Positions 1 through 9,297 of a DNA stretch of 24,309 nucleotides are shown here, in pieces. The DNA lies in assembly GCA_937897615.1 (NCBI GenBank), contig CALCNO010000087.1, forward strand, positions 1-24,309, in the 5' to 3' direction. The translations under genes and the position numbers were made by a program. This DNA is from an uncultured Anaerolineaceae bacterium. GTDB lineage: Bacteria; Chloroflexota; Anaerolineae; Anaerolineales; Anaerolineaceae. Under the pieces are notes generated by a model. It saw only the letters and a program-made list of their open reading frames with translations. It was not told where the DNA came from and did not search any database. Each line of letters starts with the position of its first letter. Within the stretch, counting starts at the first letter, position 1.

Positions 1-344
1 TGTTTGACCTTGCACTGCTCCGCGGAACGTACCAGCGCCTGATAGTATTTCTCAGGGAAGGATGGCGGTACCTGGATTTCCAGGTCAATGGTATCGGGCA
101 GGCCGGTAGCCGGGCTGGAGTAAATACGTTCGATAATGCGAATACCATCAGTGGGAAGTTGGCGCTGGCTGCAAAAACCCAGCACATAAATGCCAGCGCA
201 AGTGCCAATTGACGAAAGGAATACTGCAAATGGGGTGGGAGCAGAAGCTGCTCCGCTCATCGAAGGTTGGTCTGTGGGTACCGTGTAGGGGCCAAAGTGC
301 GCATCCACCCGTGCGCCGCCGGGAAAATCTATCACCATTTCCAT
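1..344 (-). CDS. OsmC-family protein, C-terminus cut off by the window
   Basis: About 114 residues are visible. The start is the ATG at 344, preceded by a strong GGAGGAGA ribosome-binding site six bases upstream. The sequence matches the OsmC/YhfA fold: an N-terminal beta-rich part, then a helix with the first conserved cysteine (in SSIGTCAGIYVLGF), then a strand rich in Ile/Arg, and a second cysteine in SAEQCKVK near the cut edge. In OsmC/Ohr relatives such a cysteine pair reduces organic hydroperoxides; in the YhfA branch the role is unclear. The protein has no signal peptide, so it should be cytoplasmic. It diverges from the Nfu gene over about 100 bp. The family call is good, but the exact subfamily and substrate cannot be decided from this fragment. 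Confidence 0.8.
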   Translation of the reverse strand, partial: MEMVIDFPGGARVDAHFGPYTVPTDQPSMSGAASAPTPFAVFLSSIGTCAGIYVLGFCSQRQLPTDGIRIIERIYSSPATGLPDTIDLEIQVPPSFPEKYYQALVRSAEQCKVK

Positions 345-404
345 AATCTATCTCCTCCAATACAAGTAAAAAGTTCAACCATTAGGATTCATTCTACCCA
401 AATA

Positions 405-413
405 TGGTATGAT
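405..413 (+). promoter_or_regulatory. Probable extended -10 promoter element of the Nfu gene
   Basis: TGG followed by TATGAT forms an extended -10 box 36 bases before the Nfu ATG at 449. I see no good -35 hexamer, which fits an extended -10 promoter. Similar TGn-TAxxxT boxes occur before several other genes in this window. Confidence 0.4.
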
Positions 414-448
414 TTTTGTTAGAAAACCTTTATTCGTGTGAGGTGACG

Positions 449-700
449 ATGACGGAACATACCCCTTCTTTTTCGGAAATTGAGCAGTTGCGCGGGTTGG
501 TCGAGCAACTCAATTCATACATCAACACTTACCACGGAGGAGAAGTGGAGTTTGTTTCCTTCGATGGCAAGGTGGTCAAGGTCAAGCTCGGCGGTGCCTG
601 CCTGGGCTGCCCGCTCTCGCCGGTGACGGTGAAAGGCTGGGTGGAAGGAACGGTCAAGCAGTTCTTTCCCGAAATTGAAAAAGTGGAATCGATCAACTGA
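449..700 (+). CDS. NifU C-terminal domain (Nfu) iron-sulfur scaffold protein
   Basis: An 83-residue protein consisting of a single NifU C-terminal domain. The signature GACLGCPLS carries the CxxC pair that, in a dimer, holds a transient [4Fe-4S] cluster for delivery to apo-proteins. It is followed by the usual TVKGWVEGTVKQFFPEI helix. I chose the ATG at 449 because GAGGTG lies five bases upstream; an in-frame TTG at 416 lacks a ribosome-binding site and falls inside the likely promoter. There is no N-terminal NifU or A-type domain, so this is the stand-alone small Nfu seen in many bacteria. It is a single-gene transcript, ending at a strong terminator five bases after the stop. Iron-sulfur delivery would serve enzymes such as MoaA encoded later in the window, but no direct link is visible. 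Confidence 0.9.
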   Translation: MTEHTPSFSEIEQLRGLVEQLNSYINTYHGGEVEFVSFDGKVVKVKLGGACLGCPLSPVTVKGWVEGTVKQFFPEIEKVESIN

Positions 701-704
701 ACCG

Positions 705-727
705 AAAACAGCCGCAAGGCTGTTTTT
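705..727 (+). terminator. Rho-independent terminator after Nfu
   Basis: A perfect 9-bp stem (AAAACAGCC / GGCTGTTTT) closes on a GCAA tetraloop of the GNRA type, and the descending arm runs into a T tract. It lies immediately after the Nfu stop codon. Confidence 0.85.
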
Positions 728-750
728 GTTATCAGGGGGGCGGGTAGCTG

Positions 751-759
751 TGATAAGAT
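751..759 (+). promoter_or_regulatory. Probable extended -10 element of the Lgt-like/NAD synthesis operon
   Basis: TGA followed by TAAGAT lies 18-24 bases before the possible starts of the Lgt-like gene. The ten bases GTGATAAGAT recur exactly before the gene at 12661. No clear -35 box is seen. Confidence 0.4.
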
Positions 760-777
760 AAATCGTCTACTCTCGAG

Positions 778-1530
778 GTGAATTTGTCCCTGTTCTCAGT
801 GATCATTGGCCTGGGTGCTTCTGCCGCGCTGTTGCAGCTGGCGCTCTCTGTTCAGGAAAGCTTGCGCGTGCGCTGGTTGCTGCAGAGCCTGGTCGTGCTG
901 GCCGGGGCCTTGGTTGGAGCGCGGGCTGCTTTTGTGCTGGCGCACCTGCATTACTATTCCACCCGCGGAAACGAGATATTAAATATAGGCGCGGGAGGCT
1001 GGTGGTGGCTGGGGGCTGTGGCAGGTGCTTTGTTGGTGGCTGCCCTCATCGGGTGGCTGAGTGAGCACCAGACCAAAGTAACGCTTGACCGCTTTAGCGT
1101 AATGATCTTGCCGCTGGCGTTTTCTTTTTGGCTGGCAGCCTGGAGTGCCGGTGTAGCCTATGGCGCACGCCTTGATCCTGCCGTTTGGTGGGGTATGCCT
1201 ATGCTGGATGATATGGGGGTGGTGGCGCCGCGCGTGCCGTTGCAGCCAGCGGCGGCGTTAACGGTTTTGCTCGTGTTTGTAATTTTGGAATGGCACTGGC
1301 GCAGACCGGCGGTTGCCGGGCGCAAAGCTGCCGTGCTCCTGGTGGCATTGGGCATCCATACCTTGATCTTCACCCTCTTGCGCGCGGATGTGCTGCAAAA
1401 GTGGCTGGGGCTGCGCCTGGATGTGTGGGCCTCCATTGTGACAATCCTTGCCGGCGCAGGCCTCCTGATTGGCACCTTTGCAGTAAAATCAAAGAAGAGT
1501 TTGGCACAAGACGAGGAAGACAACGCATGA
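778..1530 (+). CDS. Lgt-like seven-helix membrane protein, probably catalytically degenerate
   Basis: A 250-residue integral membrane protein with about seven hydrophobic segments, the topology of prolipoprotein diacylglyceryl transferase (Lgt). Family-like landmarks are visible: VGARAAFVLAHL after helix 2, a Gly-rich stretch (GAGGWWWLGAVAGAL) at the place of the H-G-G-L motif, and RVPLQPAAALT where Lgt has its H-P-x-Q-x-Y-E region. The catalytic landmarks are not intact: no His precedes the Gly-rich turn, and the Lgt signature with Arg, Gly, Asn and Phe is replaced by SFWLAAWSAGVAYG. True Lgt moves diacylglycerol from phosphatidylglycerol onto lipobox cysteines; this paralogue may do something else. 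Start is GTG 778 or TTG 784, and GAGG at 774-777 is better spaced for 784. Its stop overlaps the next ATG by four bases (ATGA), so it is cotranscribed and probably translationally coupled with the NAD genes. Confidence 0.65.
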   Translation: MNLSLFSVIIGLGASAALLQLALSVQESLRVRWLLQSLVVLAGALVGARAAFVLAHLHYYSTRGNEILNIGAGGWWWLGAVAGALLVAALIGWLSEHQTKVTLDRFSVMILPLAFSFWLAAWSAGVAYGARLDPAVWWGMPMLDDMGVVAPRVPLQPAAALTVLLVFVILEWHWRRPAVAGRKAAVLLVALGIHTLIFTLLRADVLQKWLGLRLDVWASIVTILAGAGLLIGTFAVKSKKSLAQDEEDNA

Positions 1531-2408
1531 AATTAAACGTGGCACTGGCGCAGATCAACACGGTTTTAGGGGATGTTCCCCGCAACCTGCAAAAACATTT
1601 GGAATACATTGAAGAAGCCCGCAAGAGCGGGGCTGATCTGATTATTTTTCCGGAGCTTTCCCTCACCGGTTACGTGCTGCAAGACCTCACCAGTACGGTG
1701 GCAATTCACCCGCAGCCTTCCGACCCGGTGTTTAGCCGGTTGCTGGAAGCCAGCAAAGGTATTGATATTATTTTCGGTTTTGTGGAAGAAGATGTGCGCA
1801 ATCGCTTTTATATCGCCGCTGCCTATGTTTCAGATGGCAAGGTGTTGCACATTCACCACAAGGTGTACCTGCCCACTTATGGCCTGTTTGACGAGGGCCG
1901 CTTTTTTGCCTGGGGCAACGATGTGAGCGCTTTTGATACGCGCTTTGGACGGGTGGGCATGTTGATCTGTGAGGATTTCTGGCATGCCTCTTTGCCGTAT
2001 CTGCTCTGGCTGGATGGCGCCGACCTGTTCTTCTTCACCTCGGCCTCGCCGGGGCGGGGGCTGCCCGCGCAGGGCGAGTGTGGCGAACCCGCCAGGCTGG
2101 CCTCGGCGCGCTGGGTGGACGACATCAACCGTGCTTATGCCGGCCTCTTTACCTCTTTTGTGGTGCATACCAACAAGGTGGGTTATGAGGACGGTTTGAA
2201 CTTCTGGGGCGGGGCGTCGGTGTTCAACCCCGATGGCGAAGTGGTTGTGCAGGGGCCGCAACATCAGGAGGCGCTGGTGCTGGCTGAGCTTGATCTCAAT
2301 CATCTCCACCGCACGCGCGCACGCTTACCGCTGCTGCGCGATGAGCGCACTGCCCTGGTGCAGCGCGAGTTGGCGCGCATCAACAATGCACGCAGCAGTT
2401 CCAACTAA
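1527..2408 (+). CDS. Nitrilase-superfamily glutaminase, likely partner of NAD+ synthase
   Basis: A 293-residue carbon-nitrogen hydrolase. The catalytic triad is visible as Glu43 (FPELSLTGY), Lys112 (HHKVYLPTYG) and Cys148 (LICEDFWH). The motifs LTGY, YGLFDEGRFF and ICEDFW are those of the N-terminal glutaminase domain of glutamine-dependent NAD+ synthetases. In the usual NadE of that class this domain is fused to the synthetase; here it is a separate protein, followed 12 bases later by a stand-alone synthetase. The inferred role is to hydrolyse glutamine and hand ammonia to NadE. The ATG at 1527 overlaps the upstream stop (ATGA). A longer reading frame extends upstream to 1290 but lies inside the Lgt-like gene, so I reject that start. 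A generic amidase is the alternative, but the neighbour argues against it. Confidence 0.85.
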   Translation: MKLNVALAQINTVLGDVPRNLQKHLEYIEEARKSGADLIIFPELSLTGYVLQDLTSTVAIHPQPSDPVFSRLLEASKGIDIIFGFVEEDVRNRFYIAAAYVSDGKVLHIHHKVYLPTYGLFDEGRFFAWGNDVSAFDTRFGRVGMLICEDFWHASLPYLLWLDGADLFFFTSASPGRGLPAQGECGEPARLASARWVDDINRAYAGLFTSFVVHTNKVGYEDGLNFWGGASVFNPDGEVVVQGPQHQEALVLAELDLNHLHRTRARLPLLRDERTALVQRELARINNARSSSN

Positions 2409-2420
2409 ACGGAGGGAACC

Positions 2421-3242
2421 ATGTCTGACCTTTCGATTGATACCGAACTGGCACGGAAGATCCTCACTGGTTTTATCCAAACCGAGATCAGCCGCGCGGG
2501 CTTCAAACGTGCAGTGTTGGGCCTCTCCGGCGGGTTGGATTCGGCATTGACCTGCTACCTGGCAGCAGAAGCCCTCGGCCCCGATAATGTGATGGTCGTG
2601 CGCATGCCTTACCGCACTTCCTCGCAGGATTCTCTGGACCATGCCCAGATGGTGATCGACGCGCTGGGCGTGCGTGCTCTTACCATCCCCATCACCGAGA
2701 TGGTTGACCCCCTGATCAGTCGTTTTCCCGAAATGGATAACCGCCGCAAGGGCAACATCATGGCGCGCGAGCGCATGATCATCCTCTTTGACCAATCCGA
2801 GGATTTCAAAGGCCTGGTGGTTGGCACGGGTAACAAGACCGAGATTTTGCTGGGGTATTCCACCCTTTACGGCGATTCGGCCTGTGCCATCAACCCGCTG
2901 GGCGACCTTTACAAGACACAAGTGCGCCAACTGGCTGCCACGATGGGCGTACCCAAACCCTTGATCGAAAAAGCCCCCTCGGCCGACCTGTGGACCGGGC
3001 AGACCGATGAGGGTGAATTGGGATTCACTTATGAGCAGGTGGACAAAGTACTCAATCTGTTGATCGACCAACGCTTTACCCCCGAGGAGTGCGTGGAAGC
3101 CGGCTTTGCCGAGGAGTTTGTGCGCACAGTGCTCGCCAGGGTACGCCGCAACCAGTTCAAGCGTGTCTTGCCGCCGATCGCCAAACTGAGCAACCGTACC
3201 ATTGGTTATGATTTCCTATACTTGAGAGATTGGGGCACCTAA
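2421..3242 (+). CDS. nadE: NAD+ synthase (synthetase subunit without glutaminase domain)
   Basis: A 273-residue adenine nucleotide alpha-hydrolase-fold enzyme that makes NAD+ from deamido-NAD+, ATP and ammonia, the last step of NAD synthesis. The PP-loop SGGLDS (residues 36-41) binds ATP pyrophosphate. Also present are GTGNKTEILLGYST, the GDSACAINPLGDLYKTQVRQL block and KAPSADLWTGQTDE, all diagnostic of NadE. Its length is that of ammonia-dependent NadE, with no fused nitrilase domain. The start ATG follows a GGAGGG ribosome-binding site. It lies between the nitrilase-type glutaminase and an MFS gene (8-bp gap). I infer that the two proteins form a split glutamine-dependent NAD+ synthetase. 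Confidence 0.95.
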   Translation: MSDLSIDTELARKILTGFIQTEISRAGFKRAVLGLSGGLDSALTCYLAAEALGPDNVMVVRMPYRTSSQDSLDHAQMVIDALGVRALTIPITEMVDPLISRFPEMDNRRKGNIMARERMIILFDQSEDFKGLVVGTGNKTEILLGYSTLYGDSACAINPLGDLYKTQVRQLAATMGVPKPLIEKAPSADLWTGQTDEGELGFTYEQVDKVLNLLIDQRFTPEECVEAGFAEEFVRTVLARVRRNQFKRVLPPIAKLSNRTIGYDFLYLRDWGT

Positions 3243-4488
3243 AAAATTAAATGAATTTGCATGAGTTCTTCAGGATCCCGCCTGCGCTACGGCATCGGAA
3301 GTTCTTTCTTCTGTGGGCGGGGTTGTTAGTTTCGACTGCCGGCAGCCAAATGCAGGCATGGTCAATCTACTGGCACTTGCGTACCCTTTCTGACCAGCCG
3401 CTGGTGGTCAGCGGGGTAGGGCTGGCGCGCTTCATTCCCATCATCATTTTTGCGCTCATCGGTGGGCTGGTAGCGGATACTTTCAATCGCCGCAACGTAA
3501 TGTTTCTTACCCAGACCACCATGCTGCTAACCGCAATGGCCCTGGGATTGCTGACTTATTTCAAAGTGATTGGCATCTGGTCAATTTACATTATCACCGC
3601 GATCAACGGCATTGTCATTTCATTTGACAGCCCCGCGCGGCAGTCATTGATCTCCAATCTTGTGCCCCGTGAGGATTTGCAGAGCGCGTTTGGCTTACAA
3701 TCCATTGCTGCCAACACCGGAGCGATCATTGGCCCGGCTTTGAGCGGCCTGGTGATTGCCACTCTTGGCCAGCAATGGACTTACTGGATCAATGCGATTT
3801 CCTTTCTGGCTGTGCTGGTGGCACTGGTGATGATGGGCAAAGTGGAAAAGGCCGCCAGAGAACCTGAGATCCGCCAGTTGCCGAGCGCCTTCAAAAAACT
3901 GGATTTCTCCGGTATTCCCATCGGCATCCGCTTCATTCTGAGGCAGCCGATCATCCTTTCCAGCATGATCATGGATTTCTTTGCCTCTTTCTTCTCCTCG
4001 GCGGAGACGTTGTTGCCCTTTGTGGCGACAGATATCCTGGGGGTGGGGGTGATCGGTTACGGCTGGCTTTCTGCGGCTCAGTCTATTGGTTCGGTCACGG
4101 TGGCGCTGATCCTGACGCAAACGACTCATTTGAGAAAGCAGGGCAAACTTTTGCTCTGGGGCGTGACCGCCTTTGGCCTTGCCACGATTGTGTTTGGCCT
4201 TTCGCGCAGTTTTGCACTGACCTTTGCGGCGCTGGTGTTGGTGGGCGCTGGTGACGCGGTGAGTACGGTGCTGCGCAATACCATCCGTCAGTTGCAAACG
4301 CCGGACGAACTGCGCGGACGTATGATCAGCATTAACCAGATTTTCTTTGCCGGGGGGCCGCGCCTGGGGGAAATGGAAGCCGGCCTGGTAGCACAGGCTT
4401 TTGGAACCCCCTTTGCCATCGTCAGCGGCGGCATTGGCTGCCTGATTGCGGTGGGCTTTGTGGCGCTAAAATGGCCGATCTTGCGCAA

Positions 4489-6432
<1,944 letters not shown>

Positions 6433-6460
6433 AGTAGTATCCGTTAAAACGAGCAGGAAC

Positions 6461-6469
6461 AGTATACCA
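6461..6469 (-). promoter_or_regulatory. Probable extended -10 promoter of the ABC-F gene
   Basis: Read on the minus strand, TGG followed by TATACT lies 28 bases before the ABC-F ATG. It has the same extended -10 form as the boxes at 405 and 751. No clear -35 box. Confidence 0.45.
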
Positions 6470-6488
6470 TAGCGAATTTATTCAAGAA

Positions 6489-6512
6489 AAAACCCCGGCG
6501 CGCCGGGGTTTT
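6489..6512 (-). terminator. Strong terminator of the exporter/pseudo-glycosidase/WD40 operon
   Basis: A perfect 24-bp palindrome, AAAACCCCGGCG joined to CGCCGGGGTTTT. On the minus strand the GC-rich stem is followed by six T residues, and it lies 14 bases after the WD40 stop. It could also act weakly on the other strand. Confidence 0.88.
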
Positions 6513-6526
6513 GGGAGTTCTGAGGC

Positions 6527-7645
6527 TTATTGGAGTACTTGCCACAGGCACAGCTGGTTATCAAACCCGGCAGTGGCAATGGATTTGCCGTCCGGCGAGA
6601 ATTTGACCAGGGCAATGGGCTGCTGGTGTTCGGAGAATGTGCCCAACAGCACACCATCGGCGACGCGCCAGAGTTGCAGATCGTTGCCTTCGCCAACGGC
6701 CAGTAGCTTGGCATCCGGCGAGAACGAGAGCGCGGTGGCATTGGAGGGCAGCACCAGTGTGTGCATCTCAACGCCGTCCACCACATCCCACAGGGTAACT
6801 GCCGGTACAAAGGTGCCATTGACCGTTTTACCTGCTGCAGTGGCGAGGACAGAACCGTCCGGGCTGACCGTGAATGCCGAAAGGAAATCCTCGTGGCTGA
6901 ATGCTGGGCTGAGCTTGCCTGTTTCCACTTCTTGTAACTGCGCAGTGGCGCGGGCATGCCAGATGAGCCATTGCTGGCTGGCAGAAAAGCCGGCGTCAAA
7001 GACCGGGGCGGCGGTTTCAAAACCTGTCAGGCGGCGCACTTCCGCCCCGTCCGAAAGGTTGTACAGGATCACTTCCCATTGGTCGGCTTCGGTGACGGCG
7101 ATGTACTTAAGGTCCGGTGAAAAGGTGACGTTGGCGATCCTGAAACCCGGTGCGCTGACGAAAAGTACGGTGTTGTTGTCTGCAAGATTCACCACTGACC
7201 AGGACATCTGGTCCTGAGAAATGAGGGCAGCGGTATGCCCGTCGGTGGCAATATCGGAGATGCGATCACCCTGGGTGCCATAAACGTAAACGGGTGCCAG
7301 TGAGGAGCTGGTGAGCACGGTAGCGCCAAAGAGCGTATTGCCACTGGCATCAATGGTTTGGTTGGCCACGGCCAGAGACTGGCTGTCTTTGGACCATTGC
7401 AGAAGCTGCGGGCTGGTAACTGGTACGCGGTTGCTCACGGCAAGGCCAGCCAGGTTGCCCTGGGTGATCACTATCGGAGTAAGAGTGGCGCTTTGACTGG
7501 GGGAGGCCGTTTGCGGTGTAATGTTAAATGAAGAAGTGGGAATCTGTGTATCAGCAACCGACGGGGTCACGGAGGGTAACGTACAGGCGGAAAGCATGAG
7601 AATTAAAACAAGGCAAAGCAGCATGGGAGCGGAACGAAATTTCAT
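6527..7645 (-). CDS. WD40 beta-propeller lipoprotein
   Basis: A 372-residue lipoprotein. The signal peptide ends in the lipobox LSAC with Cys21, followed by a Thr/Ser/Pro-rich linker to about residue 60. The rest is a single propeller: I count about seven blade-like units. The clearest are NVTFSPDLKYIAVTEADQW, AFTVSPDGSVLATAAGKT, ALSFSPDAKLLAVGEGNDLQ and LVKFSPDGKSIATAGFDNQL, with LWxV at blade ends. Seven blades make one closed disc with no further domain. Such propellers bind proteins or peptides; no enzyme motif is visible. It should sit on the outer face of the cytoplasmic membrane. The start ATG has AAGGA seven bases upstream. It is the last gene of an operon 40 bases after the glycosidase-like gene, which suggests that the two exported proteins act together. 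Confidence 0.88.
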   Translation of the reverse strand: MKFRSAPMLLCLVLILMLSACTLPSVTPSVADTQIPTSSFNITPQTASPSQSATLTPIVITQGNLAGLAVSNRVPVTSPQLLQWSKDSQSLAVANQTIDASGNTLFGATVLTSSSLAPVYVYGTQGDRISDIATDGHTAALISQDQMSWSVVNLADNNTVLFVSAPGFRIANVTFSPDLKYIAVTEADQWEVILYNLSDGAEVRRLTGFETAAPVFDAGFSASQQWLIWHARATAQLQEVETGKLSPAFSHEDFLSAFTVSPDGSVLATAAGKTVNGTFVPAVTLWDVVDGVEMHTLVLPSNATALSFSPDAKLLAVGEGNDLQLWRVADGVLLGTFSEHQQPIALVKFSPDGKSIATAGFDNQLCLWQVLQ

Positions 7646-7685
7646 GGCAATCCTTTCTTTACATACCCGTGATTATACTTCCGCG

Positions 7686-9248
7686 TCAATTGAACAGGCC
7701 GTTGATCTGCTCTTCGCCCCATTCAATGGCGTTTTCCTTGGCTTTATCAAAAAGCTCCTCGAACATCTGGATGAAAGAAGCTTTGGCTTCGTTTAACCAG
7801 CGTTTGAGCAGTTCGCCAAACTGGATGCGCCACATATCCAACTGATCTGCAACGGCGCCTTTAATTTGTTCGCCGATGTCACCCACCTTGCCGACCAGAA
7901 GCACCGGGCGTTCATTGAGGCCAATCACGGTAGAGCCATCTTCCGCTACCTTGATGGCGGTTCCGGTGGTGTTGTTGAGCACCAGTGTGTCGGTTGCATA
8001 GGCGATGTAAGAGGACGCAGGCAGGTTGCCAAGGGTCACCGGGATGCCATTATCACCATCCACATTGTGCCAGATGAACACCTTGAGGTTGCCGCCCTTT
8101 TGGAAGCGGTATTCGTCCACTGATCCTTGCGCGCCCTGCACCTGGCCGATGGACTTGGCGTTGTCCAACTGGCTGGAAAGGTTGCTCAGCGTGTTGGCAA
8201 CCGGGGTTTGCGGGCTTACATCCGCAGACCAGAAGACCAGCGGAACCGTATCCAGCCCCATCAGGCCAATGCTGGCACGGGTGAGCATATCGGCCTGCAC
8301 CTGTGCGGTGGAAATGGTGCGGTTTGCCGCCAGCACGGCGGACTCGTTTTCATCCCAGTTGAGTGAAGTGACGTACACAGGTTTGCCGCCCAGCTGGCGT
8401 GCCAGTTCCTGTACGGAGCGAACATCGCTGGCAAGGCTGGCTGTGTTGGTGGTAACCGTGGAACTACAGCTCGAAACGCTGGCAGTGGGGTTTTCGGGAG
8501 CGTTGGCTCCCCAATCCGGCTGGTATGAGATAGCATCTGCAGAGTTCCAGCCGCGTGCGCCGTGAATTTCCAATAAAAAGGTGAGCGGGTTTACCGCGCA
8601 ATAACCCGAGGAGGGGTTCACCAGGCTGCCGATCCACACTTCATCATTGGAGTCTACTTTGTTGATGATCTTACTGGCGGAACGCAGTAACTTGGTGTAA
8701 AAAGCCGGGTCGGGTTGCAACGCTGCGCCGCTTGAGGCGGGCAGCAGCATCTCTGCCTGGCTGGCGGCGGTGTTAATGCCATCGCCGATCTCCCAGTAGT
8801 CCACCATCTCACCGTAATGCTGCACCGCGGCCGATACGAACTTTTCCCAGCGATCGCCAAAGGCGCTCTGGTCAATGGGTGCCCCGTTGTTTTCCAGGTA
8901 CACCGGGCCGCCGCTTAATACAGCGACCACAGTAATATCGCGAGAGTAAGCGGAGTTGATGATCAGGTCCAATGGTATGGACTGGTTCCAATTGTAGGTG
9001 TCCGGCGAGGTTTCGATCCCGCGCCAGTCCAGCTTGACGCGCACGTATTTGGCTCCGGCGGCCTGAAGGTTCGCCAGGGAAGTTTCAACCGCCTCGGACG
9101 AGGCGGGCATGTTCTGCGCCAGGTTGATGCCAAAACCCTTGATGCGCGACTGGTCTGAGCCTCCCAGCGCGGAGATGGAAAAAACGCCTAAGCCGGCGAT
9201 AAGTCCGATAGGAATGATGTGGCGAAAGAAACGAACAAGCAGGTCCAT
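7686..9248 (-). CDS. Membrane-anchored glycosidase-fold (clan GH-A-like) protein lacking both catalytic glutamates
   Basis: A 520-residue exported protein. Residues 10-27 form a signal anchor. Residues 36 to about 345 resemble a (beta/alpha)8 glycosidase of the GH5/GH39 type: GFGINLAQN at strand 1, AKYVRVKLDWRGIE with the Asn-Trp-containing turn, then YWEIGDGIN and PVYVTSLNWDEN. In active enzymes the two last motifs read roughly W-E-x-x-N-E-P-N and x-T-E-x-G-W. Here the acid/base Glu position is Gly157 and the nucleophile position is Ser295, so hydrolysis is unlikely. Residues 370-450 look like a beta-sandwich, and the last 65 residues form a charged amphipathic helix. The start ATG follows GGGAGG with seven-base spacing. 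It lies 49 bases after the DHA2 exporter gene and 40 before the WD40 gene. Likely role: carbohydrate or surface binding. The fold call is from motifs only. Confidence 0.7.
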   Translation of the reverse strand: MDLLVRFFRHIIPIGLIAGLGVFSISALGGSDQSRIKGFGINLAQNMPASSEAVETSLANLQAAGAKYVRVKLDWRGIETSPDTYNWNQSIPLDLIINSAYSRDITVVAVLSGGPVYLENNGAPIDQSAFGDRWEKFVSAAVQHYGEMVDYWEIGDGINTAASQAEMLLPASSGAALQPDPAFYTKLLRSASKIINKVDSNDEVWIGSLVNPSSGYCAVNPLTFLLEIHGARGWNSADAISYQPDWGANAPENPTASVSSCSSTVTTNTASLASDVRSVQELARQLGGKPVYVTSLNWDENESAVLAANRTISTAQVQADMLTRASIGLMGLDTVPLVFWSADVSPQTPVANTLSNLSSQLDNAKSIGQVQGAQGSVDEYRFQKGGNLKVFIWHNVDGDNGIPVTLGNLPASSYIAYATDTLVLNNTTGTAIKVAEDGSTVIGLNERPVLLVGKVGDIGEQIKGAVADQLDMWRIQFGELLKRWLNEAKASFIQMFEELFDKAKENAIEWGEEQINGLFN

Positions 9249-9297
9249 GGCGATACCTCCCAGAAGAAGGTTGCAAGATTAGAGCCAGCGAATCTGC

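Noticed and set aside
1290..1526. Upstream extension of the nitrilase-type glutaminase frame
   Set aside because: It lies inside the Lgt-like gene and has Arg/Cys-rich composition. Similarity to the family starts at MKLNVALAQ, and the ATGA overlap explains the start.
2325..3071. A 248-codon open frame opposite nadE
   Set aside because: It is an antisense shadow of a certain gene, with no motif and no upstream ribosome-binding site.
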